Shown: positions 1-6,688 of the stretch, one piece after another | How the letters are laid out: every line of letters starts with the position of its first letter | How positions within the stretch are numbered: the stretch's first letter is position 1 | DNA from: Halocaridina rubra | Taxonomy: Eukaryota; Arthropoda; Malacostraca; Decapoda; Atyidae | Direction of reading: 5' to 3' | Length of the DNA stretch: 10,000 nt | Assembly: GCA_037179515.1 (NCBI GenBank) | Contig: JAXCGZ010020843.1 | Location: 20,001 to 30,000 of the forward strand | Program-made: the position numbers and the translations under genes | The notes under the pieces: model-generated | What the model saw: only the letters and a program-made list of their open reading frames with translations | The model's database searches: none | What the model was told of the DNA's origin: nothing

Positions 1-207
1 GTTATAAGTACAAAACTAAGCACCAGAATTTTATTATATCAAGGTCGGTTTAGCTTCTTCCATCAGTTATTTTTCTGGAAAAACAAAACAAAACTGGAGA
101 GCGAAGGATAATCAGTCTCTAGGCTTCTTTATCCATTTTAATTGTCTTTTATATGATTACAGAGAACAGGCGATGGTAATTCTTTTATCCCAATCATCCA
201 AGGTAGA

Positions 208-210
<3 letters not shown>
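1..210. other. AT-rich non-coding sequence
   Basis: No open frame with recognisable protein content, no RNA gene and no tandem repeat is visible on either strand. It is probably intergenic or intronic sequence leading into the first microsatellite. Confidence 0.5.

Positions 211-268
<58 letters not shown>
211..268. repeat. (AAT)n trinucleotide microsatellite
   Basis: An uninterrupted ATA/AAT array of 58 bp (about 19 units). It opens frames on both strands that would encode only single-residue runs, such as poly-Tyr on the minus strand. Those frames are products of the repeat and not genes. Confidence 0.97.
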
Positions 269-269
<1 letters not shown>

Positions 270-552
270 CCCATTTTTGTACGAATAAGAGAATTAATGT
301 GAAATTGACTGTGAGTTCAGCGTGTATACTCGACGGCAACTTATTTATACAAGTAGAGGAAATGGTTTCTTGTGAAAACCACAATAAAATTAAATATTAT
401 CTGAGTCTCTAATTGTTCAATACGAGAAATTACAAGCTATTTATCTCTTATATTGTAGTAGACTTCTAATATATTTGATGGGGAATACTATATGTACAAA
501 TGACCCGAATATGTTATTTGTATTTTCCCAATACTTTTCTTTTTTCGTCATG
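269..552. other. AT-rich non-coding sequence
   Basis: About 280 bases of unique-looking AT-rich DNA between the (AAT)n array and the T run at 553. Short open frames here show no domain or compositional sign of coding. No tRNA-like boxes or inverted repeats were seen. Confidence 0.45.
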
Positions 553-701
553 TTTTTTTTTTTTTTTTTTTGATGAGGTACCGTGTCGAGCGTATTCGCA
601 AAGATTGTATGGGCGTGAAGAGCCATGCAGATCAGCAACGAAGAGGCCTTATGGTCCGCTATTGGTTACCAATGCAGGAAAGCGACTCGGGGGGGGGGGG
701 G
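553..701 (-). mobile_element. candidate retroposed fragment with poly(A) tail
   Basis: Read on the minus strand, a GC-richer block of about 117 bases (688 down to 572) is followed directly by 19 A residues (the T run at 553-571). At its other end it abuts a run of 13 Gs (689-701 on the plus strand). Its composition differs sharply from the AT-rich flanks, and a 3' A run is what a retroposed transcript would leave. The minus-strand frames are closed by stops. One plus-strand frame is open but shows no family I recognise. I do not recognise a U snRNA, 7SL, 5S or tRNA sequence in it, and no target-site duplication is obvious. It could instead be unique DNA that happens to lie between two homopolymers. 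Confidence 0.35.
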
Positions 702-1380
702 AGTGAAGCTCAAGTTTTTTTTTATATGTGCTCTCTCGGGAGAGGATAAAAATAGTGTTTTTCCCCACTTTTAATTAAATCTTTTCACTTAATGTTATTA
801 TTTATTTCAAGTCTATTTAATAGAGTATCCATAAAGATTTTTTAGATTTTAAATCCAGCTTTTGGCAATTATCATTTTCTTATTTATATTATTATTCTAT
901 GGGATGATTCTCTCTCTCTCACTCTATATTGCTCAGGGTCATATTTTGCAAATGCAATGTGGGTCTCGGAGTCCTATATTTATTTATTTACGGAGTTGCC
1001 TTTTCGCCTTAATTCTTTTTTTTCTATTTTCCTTCAATTTCGTAGTTTGTTATTGTAATAAACGTAGCAACATTATATTTTCCTAGCATTTGAATATATA
1101 TTTAATATTTTTAGAATTCTGTACATTATGCAACAATTCTACAATTACAAGAAAATATATCAATAGTGATCAGTGAGGGTCAGTTTGTTTACGAACGTGC
1201 GAACAAACGGAGATCGACTTTGCACTAATAAATTCCCCCCTTTTTTTTATTAGTTTTATTTCTATCCTTAATAGAACGTAACCATATTTAATAAGTAATC
1301 TTGTAGAATGATAAATTTAGGTGGCAGTGAGGGGAATGATTTAAAAAAAAAAGTTTTTGCAAATTTTTTTTTGTCAAGAG
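702..1380. other. non-coding AT-rich sequence
   Basis: Contains short T runs (714-722 and 1239-1248) and A runs, a short CT-rich stretch near 910-920, and no coding or RNA signature. The open frame at 862-1086 encodes a hydrophobic, low-complexity string dominated by Phe, Leu and Ile. That is what AT-rich DNA produces in frame, so I do not call it a gene. Confidence 0.5.
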
Positions 1381-1491
1381 AACGATGGGGCCGGGATGGG
1401 TTAGGGCGGAGAGAGAGGAAAAGAACCCGCCTTTCCTGACGTCACCGGAGTGCAGATGGGCTACCCAGGGAATAGCACAACATAAAGGATG

Positions 1492-1493
<2 letters not shown>
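1381..1493. other. GC-rich island with consensus CRE palindrome
   Basis: A block of about 110 bases with far higher GC than its flanks, abutting the (CT)36 array. It contains the full palindrome TGACGTCA at 1437-1444, which matches the consensus site for CREB/ATF bZIP factors. Open frames run through it on both strands but continue into the CT/AG repeat as Ser-Leu or Arg-Glu runs, so they are not convincing coding regions. It could be the remnant of a dispersed repeat or a regulatory island. Neither can be decided from the sequence. Confidence 0.3.

Positions 1494-1565
<72 letters not shown>
1494..1565. repeat. (CT)36 dinucleotide microsatellite
   Basis: A perfect 72-bp homopurine-homopyrimidine tract, with (AG)n on the other strand. 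Perfect mirror symmetry makes it capable in principle of forming an intramolecular triplex (H-DNA). Confidence 0.98.
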
Positions 1566-1568
<3 letters not shown>

Positions 1569-1618
1569 TTGATAAATGGCTTATAAAACTCAATACTTTT
1601 TTCAAATGATAACAAATT

Positions 1619-1629
1619 ATATTATATAT

Positions 1630-1663
<34 letters not shown>

Positions 1664-1702
1664 ATATATATATATAATATATATATAATATATACACACA
1701 CA
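1619..1702. repeat. imperfect (TA)n array ending in (AC)4
   Basis: Alternating TA interrupted several times by an extra A (TAATATA), then ending in four AC units (1694-1701). The interruptions indicate an older array that has accumulated mutations or been re-expanded in segments. Confidence 0.93.
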
Positions 1703-1715
1703 TATTCAGTACATA

Positions 1716-1837
<122 letters not shown>

Positions 1838-1939
1838 CCAAATTTCAGATAAAAGAATATATCTTTATAAATATTCCTATATACATTGCCTTACCAGAGA
1901 AGACTTCGTGCTTTCCTATGAGGATGTTAACAATAATTT

Positions 1940-1965
1940 ATAATAATAATAATAATAATAATAAT

Positions 1966-2061
<96 letters not shown>
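1940..2061. repeat. compound (AAT)n-(AGT)13 microsatellite
   Basis: An AAT array (1940-2022) with one disturbance near 1961-1970 switches in phase to thirteen perfect AGT units (2023-2061). The two motifs differ by one A-to-G transition. Confidence 0.97.
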
Positions 2062-2062
<1 letters not shown>

Positions 2063-2297
2063 AAGTTAATTTGTTGCTACTTTAGCGTGCGTTCTACCGG
2101 GACATTTACACCACAGTCCCCATGTCAGTGGACAGTAATATATAATGACGTAGATTATATTGTTATTTACGAAGCATCATGGCATAATGGTTAAGTTAGG
2201 TTAGGTTAGGTTATGTAAAGTTTTGATACAACAGGCTACAAATGGTGAGGGAGACAGCACGCTGTAATGTTGGTCCTACAACTCTGACATAATGTAT
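2062..2297. other. unique-looking non-coding DNA
   Basis: Apart from the TTAGG repeat, this interval shows no coding frame, RNA gene or clear repeat. A stretch near 2116-2150 loosely resembles part of the downstream SINE-like tail but does not continue collinearly. Confidence 0.4.
2195..2213 (+). repeat. interstitial (TTAGG)3 telomere-like repeat
   Basis: Three tandem TTAGG units at 2196-2210, preceded by G and followed by TTA, making 19 bp in register. TTAGG is the canonical telomere repeat of insects, crustaceans and other arthropods. The array is far too short to be a chromosome end. It could be an interstitial telomeric scar or an ordinary pentanucleotide microsatellite. Confidence 0.7.
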
Positions 2298-2477
2298 TCT
2301 ATTTTTCTTGTCTTTACGTTCTATGTGTCACTATTACTCCACACATGGGGGCGGATGCAGATGGATGGAAGCTGGGGATTTAAGGCTGGATGCCCTACTT
2401 ACCGCCAAGCCGTGTGCATAAACGTGGGACCTCTTGAATTGAGCACTCTACCGGCTACACTACTGCAGTCGAAGACT
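2298..2477 (-). mobile_element. tRNA-headed SINE-like element
   Basis: On the minus strand the element begins near 2477 and ends near 2298 in a decayed A-rich tail. The head carries a tRNA-type A-box-like segment (TGTAGCCGGTAGAGTGCTC, complement of 2441-2459). About 20-30 bases further is a degenerate region (2410-2431) where a B box would be expected. The 3' part (2396 down to about 2322) aligns collinearly with 6588-6665 on the plus strand. Shared blocks include AGGG-ATC-AGC-TTAA, TTCCAT, the 10-mer CCCCCATGTG and AGTGACA. A tRNA-like head joined to a tail found elsewhere without that head is the standard architecture of a SINE that borrows a LINE 3' end. A 6-base match, CTCTGA at 2282-2287 and 2485-2490, might be a target duplication but is weak. 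The (+) frame at 2292-2549 across it is not credible coding sequence. Confidence 0.6.
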
Positions 2478-2900
2478 ATAATTGCTCTGATGTTGCTATG
2501 TTATTATGGATCATACACACTTAAGATGAAACTTTTTATAGCTTTCTAAAGTGATAATTTACTTACAAAATGTATTGTCTAATACTTTTGGATGGAAAGT
2601 ATCGCAATGTACAAGTCACTACCTTTTCCCTTTGCTTGTGAATGAATGGACTGAAATTGTCTATAAATTTGTACCACTTTGTTAATAAAAATTAAATGCA
2701 TTTTACATTAATCAGTGTCTATTTTAATAAATAACAAGAATGCACATCATATTTTAATACTATGGGATTTTTTTAAATATTGCATTCTTCATTTCAGCTT
2801 CATAGAATTATTGTAGTTAAACTTATTTAATATTAATTTTACTGTTATATTCGGGGTAGTTTCTGCTAATCGTAGTCAGTGTTGTTCTGCTTCCATAATG
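2478..2900. other. AT-rich non-coding sequence
   Basis: No repeat, coding frame or RNA gene seen. Its right end abuts a 40-base A run and could therefore be the 3' end of a plus-strand retroposed sequence, but I recognise no family here. Confidence 0.4.
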
Positions 2901-3023
<123 letters not shown>

Positions 3024-3149
3024 CCTAATTATGATTACCTAATTGTGTTTACGGGAAAGAGCCCAAAGCTCGTATCTTCGCGTCTCCTGATCGGTTCCAT
3101 TCTATACTTAGTGATACTTATCATACCTGTCCTTAAAACTATGTATGTA

Positions 3150-3340
3150 TGTATTGTTAGAGCACTCCAATTTACGTCATCAATATTTCTCTTCTTCCAT
3201 AGAATGAAAGAGAAAAATGATGTATTAATAGAGCTTATGATATTGTTTCATTAATATCTCTCTGCTTATGTAAAATATAAGAGAAATATTATGTATTAGC
3301 AGAACTTCTACATTAATTATTTTACCTTCAAATATGTTAG
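3150..3340. repeat. degenerate 71-bp tandem repeat, two and a half copies
   Basis: Unit 1 (3150-3220) and unit 2 (3221-3291) align without gaps at about 48 of 71 positions. The matches cluster at the start (TGTATT--TAGAGC), the middle (CAT-AATAT-TCTCT-CTT) and the end (AAGAGAAA). A third copy begins exactly 71 bases later at 3292 (TGTATTAGCAGAAC) and fades after about 45 bases. No coding is evident. It is an old minisatellite-like triplication. Confidence 0.65.
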
Positions 3341-3632
3341 AGTATGAATTGCTGACAAGTGAATGCCATTATGTAGTGAAACTAAATGATATAAATACGT
3401 TCGTACGTTCAAGGTAAATGTAGGGAAGTGTCAGCAAATTGGAAAACCAACCAGGAGACAGGGTGCTACAAACATAAGCAGATCACTCATAATCACAAAT
3501 AAATAATTATAAATACACAAATAAGAAAATTCCAGACATGCATTGTCAAAGTTCCATGAGTATTTTATGAATAAAAGTATCTTAAATGAGTAACTGAAAG
3601 TACATTAAACGTTATTACTCGATTTTTATTCA
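3341..3632. other. AT-rich non-coding sequence
   Basis: No support for genes or transposon ends. Minor internal repetition occurs at 3396-3414 (ACGTTCGTACGTTC), which is short and probably incidental. Confidence 0.45.
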
Positions 3633-3705
3633 GGTGCCACAGTGGTCGAGTGGTAACGCTCGCCACTTTGATTCGTCAGTTCGAGGGTTAGCGGCCAGCC
3701 ACGGC
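3633..3705 (+). mobile_element. tRNA-like head, probable SINE fragment
   Basis: Contains an A-box-like segment TGGTCGAGTGGT (3643-3654) and a B-box-like segment GTTCGAGGGTTA (3679-3690). They start 36 bases apart, which matches the RNA polymerase III internal promoter spacing of tRNA genes and tRNA-derived SINEs. The acceptor stem and T arm do not pair as a functional tRNA would need, so this is better read as a SINE head than a tRNA gene. It is not the same family as the element at 2298-2477. The element body probably continues 3' for an unknown distance, as I see no A tail or duplication marking its end. The open frame at 3634-3924 across it is not supported as coding. Confidence 0.5.
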
Positions 3706-4140
3706 TTGAGAATTGCATTGGCATTAACTCAGAGTAACGCTTATACATGCCATAATCAAAGCTTTTTGCAAGATGTCACCTTTCTAGTCCTTATTAGAAA
3801 AGGGAGTCCGAGACTTAAAACCGATCATGATTCTATACTTATTTACGAATTATATCATTGCTTTAGTTTGTCAAATTCATTTAACGTAAATATTTTTCAT
3901 AATGCTCAAAATATCTATAATTAATAACTATTAATGTGGTAAGTAATACACAACTATGTTACTAGAAAGGAGCAGAGGAAGTATATGGCATAAAAATTTT
4001 AGTTAAGTATGCCATTTAATTAATGTTTTCAATAAAAAATTATTAGAGAAAACTGCTTTATTTAACGTAGACTCTAAATAAAATAATTTACTTTTTAGAA
4101 TGCATTTAAAAATAACAACTATAATGACAAAAACCACAAC
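3706..4140. other. non-coding sequence, possibly SINE body then AT-rich DNA
   Basis: The first 100-200 bases may belong to the SINE-like element upstream. The rest is AT-rich and featureless. No RNA gene or coding frame is supported. Confidence 0.35.
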
Positions 4141-4205
4141 AATAATATTAATAATGATAAAAAAAAAATAAAAAAAATAATAATAATATAATAATAATAG
4201 TAAAA

Positions 4206-4263
<58 letters not shown>

Positions 4264-4290
4264 TTAATGATAATAATAATAATAATATAA
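4141..4290. repeat. interrupted (AAT)n array with A-rich lead
   Basis: AAT and A-rich segments with several interruptions (4141-4206) lead into a clean AAT block (about 4207-4261). An imperfect continuation (ATGATTAATGAT) follows to about 4290. The decayed edges around a pure core suggest recent re-expansion inside an older repeat. Confidence 0.92.
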
Positions 4291-4761
4291 ATAAGGCTTT
4301 AAGAGTATGGGCTTGGTTAATTTGGATTTGTTAGATATCTGTTATTTAGGGCGTGCCAACCTCCTATCCCCAAGAAACATGGACTGATAACTGTTTACTC
4401 ACATACCACCAACGAGTGACATGAGAATACAAAGCATTAAAAAACAACAACAGCAACTCTAATTACATAAAAAAGCAGTAATTTCAATCATTATATAACT
4501 TCTTAATGGGGTTCAACCCTACCTATTTTTATAATATACTGTATATTATAAGAACTCTTTCCCAACTGGTGACGTGTAAGAAAAAAAATAATTACTTACG
4601 GACCTATTAGGTTAGAAATCTAACACTAAAAGTAATATTCTATAATAGAATTAATATATGTAATAAACATATAATATAACAGTAAAAACTCTTGTGTGAA
4701 TAAAGTAACTTTGCTTATTCAAACACATGACGAACCCTTCTTTCATAATAGACGAGAGCTA
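4291..4761. other. AT-rich non-coding sequence with a short palindrome
   Basis: No genes seen. The only structured element is a 23-base palindrome with 11-bp perfect arms (4529-4539 and 4541-4551) around one central T. It is AT-only apart from the central C/G pair. Confidence 0.45.
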
Positions 4762-4917
<156 letters not shown>

Positions 4918-4978
4918 TAGAGTATTGATAATAATGATTTTATCCAAAATAATAAAGTAATGGAAACTGCTTCTCACA

Positions 4979-4979
<1 letters not shown>

Positions 4980-5074
<95 letters not shown>
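4980..5074. repeat. (TA)n array ending in (AC)4
   Basis: About 43 perfect TA units, then four AC units (5067-5074), then ATTCA. The right edge has the same form as the arrays ending at 1701 and 8457. Ile-Tyr repeat frames through it on both strands are not genes. Confidence 0.97.
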
Positions 5075-5075
<1 letters not shown>

Positions 5076-5076
5076 T

Positions 5077-5773
5077 TCAATAATAACAAAGAATGTGCTC
5101 GGAAAATTTGCAGAAATACCGCAGCGCTCGTCCTCCTCTGTGGATATAAACCATGAAAAATCCTTTGTATAACTAACTTGATAATTCGTTGGTGAAATAA
5201 TATACTATAAGGGAAACTTTGAGTATTAGTTTGGAGAAAAAAAAATGCAAAGAGCTCCAATTCTAATGATAAATGAAGAAAATATTCACGATTAAAAACA
5301 AGCAAACTGAGATTGGAGATGTGACAAAATTGGGTATAAAAATGATTCAAAACTGCAGTTCAGTAATAAATATTACACCATTAACAGATATAATAAAAAT
5401 GAAGCATACCCTGTCATTTAGAGAAACTCGAAATCTATCGATCGCTTTCGTCAGTTTCACTCCTGAAAGTGTAGTGGCATATTTTAATGGTGAAAACTGA
5501 AGGCTGGAATTTTTTTTTTATATATAATCTCCAGTCTTAAAAGGCACCATTCCTTCACTAGCTACACTATCAGTGATATACTAGTACATCAAAGGTTTGT
5601 TGAGCTGTGATACATACTAAAGCACTCTTTCAATTCCTCCGGCAAGTCTTACCCGCCATTCTCCTGTCTCCAGTGAAGAGGTGAGGAAAAGATTGACGTT
5701 AAACATGGATATGATAGGGGAGGGGGAAATTAGTGATGGCCTCGAGCGCATTCTGTAATGAAGAAGCCACTAA
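5077..5773. other. non-coding sequence left of the MITE
   Basis: Mixed-composition DNA with a T run at 5510-5519 and a GC-richer stretch near 5635-5770. The short open frames do not show protein-like composition or any motif I recognise. No tRNA-like boxes or repeats were found apart from the TAA target copy at its right edge (5771-5773). Confidence 0.45.
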
Positions 5774-5944
5774 GGCCCGATTTCTTAAACAGTGTAAACT
5801 TAGGATACCCTATTGTTAGTTAGCTAAACACACACAAATGGATTTCATAAACGCATCTGACGCGGTTCTGTGTATGGCTAGGATCCCCCTCTAGCTAACT
5901 AACAATATGGTATCCTAGGTTTACACTGTTTAGGAAATCGGGCC
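5774..5944. mobile_element. palindromic MITE, PIF/Harbinger (Tourist)-like
   Basis: A 171-bp foldback element. The inverted arms at 5774-5826 and 5892-5944 are 53 bp long and match at 50 positions. The termini read GGCCCGATTTC inwards. The trinucleotide TAA lies immediately outside both ends (5771-5773 and 5945-5947) as a target-site duplication. A 3-bp TWA duplication with GG-starting termini is the known signature of PIF/Harbinger elements and their Tourist-type MITEs. The 65-base centre encodes nothing, so movement would have needed transposase from elsewhere. The right half carries about 13 extra bases (GGATCCCCCTCTA, near 5880-5892) between short CTA repeats. This makes the foldback asymmetric and looks like a secondary insertion. 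The high arm identity suggests either fairly recent insertion or arm homogenisation. Confidence 0.88.
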
Positions 5945-5947
5945 TAA

Positions 5948-6260
5948 GGGTGAGGAATTGATAACCCCGTTTTCTCAAGTTATTGTTTCTTATTTATAAT
6001 TGAGCTTCTGAAGCATCAGTTTATTGAAGGATATTAAGTGAGAGAAAGCTGTTTAAAACCTTTAATTGAACTAAATATATAACAATATATTAATTTTCTG
6101 TCTTAGACTACCAATGCCGTATTCTTAAAAAAATAAATCCCGTGTGCAGTATATTGTATTCTCTGGGACTAAGAAAAAACACAACAAAAAATATATAATG
6201 TATCAATTATTGTTTCCAGTCAACTTGTCAATTATCTTTAGCCTAACAGTTTACATACTT
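5948..6260. other. AT-rich non-coding sequence
   Basis: About 310 bases between the MITE and the (AG)n array with no gene, RNA or repeat signature that I can support. Confidence 0.5.

Positions 6261-6343
<83 letters not shown>
6261..6343. repeat. (AG)n array with two GG interruptions
   Basis: An 83-bp homopurine tract. The AG phase is broken by GG at 6279-6280... and again at 6313-6314, 34 bases apart, which suggests an internal duplication of one interrupted segment. Arg-Glu and Ser-Leu frames across it are artefacts. Confidence 0.96.
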
Positions 6344-6346
<3 letters not shown>

Positions 6347-6582
6347 GTGGTGAACAAAAGTTTGATATAAAATATGGCGAACAAATTAAGTATAGACTTG
6401 AAAGTGGTCACTGTACAAGGTCTTGACTGCAGCAGCAATATTGTAAGAGGTAAGATATCTACTTGAATTTGTTGTAATGTGTTTTGTGTTATTATTTTGT
6501 AATGTAATATGTGAGAGCTCCTATATAGTGTTAATATGAAAATAACCGACTTCGAATTGGGAGAGGACAAATCGCGGAGCAT
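6344..6582. other. non-coding sequence, possibly upstream part of the retroposon
   Basis: No coding frame is recognisable. The last part (from about 6541) may belong to the retroposon whose tail follows, because GC content rises there. I found no clear 5' boundary. Confidence 0.35.
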
Positions 6583-6688
6583 TGGGAAGGGTATCTAGCA
6601 TTAATTCTCCGATTCCATGTTGTCTTTGTGCACCCCCATGTGAATGGGGATTGAGAGTGACAAAGCAGCAAAAAAAAAAAAAAAAAAA
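6583..6688 (+). mobile_element. retroposon 3' end with hairpin and poly(A) tail
   Basis: The segment 6588-6665 is collinear with the tail of the minus-strand SINE-like element at 2298-2477 and ends in 19 As (6670-6688). Just before the tail is a nested hairpin. The inner perfect stem CCCCAT/ATGGGG (6634-6639 and 6644-6649) closes a GTGA loop. The outer stem CTTTGT/ACAAAG pairs 6624-6629 with 6660-6665. Hairpins at this position are known in LINEs and partner SINEs as reverse-transcriptase recognition structures. No tRNA-like head is visible upstream, so this copy is either the 3' end of the partner LINE or a 5'-truncated SINE. A target duplication was not found. Confidence 0.6.

Noticed and set aside
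157..384. Minus-strand frame with a poly-Tyr run
   Set aside because: It is open only because of the (AAT)n array. The flanking residues show no protein-like pattern.
862..1086. Plus-strand frame rich in Phe, Leu and Ile, resembling membrane segments
   Set aside because: AT-rich DNA gives hydrophobic codons by composition. There is no start context, domain or conservation evidence.
2116..2150. Possible third copy of the SINE tail (CCCCATGT, then TGGA and GTAAT)
   Set aside because: Several gaps are needed and the sequence upstream does not align with the tail, so chance similarity is likelier.
2163..2175. 13-base word TATTTACGAAGCA repeated at about 7187-7199
   Set aside because: A shared 13-mer is expected by chance about once in 10 kb, and the flanks do not align.
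2292..2549. Plus-strand open frame of 85 codons
   Set aside because: It runs antisense across the SINE-like element and ends in AT-rich DNA. No recognisable domain.
5273..5500. 75-codon plus-strand frame between microsatellites
   Set aside because: Residue mix is plausible but there is no recognisable domain, and this length is expected by chance on six frames over 10 kb.
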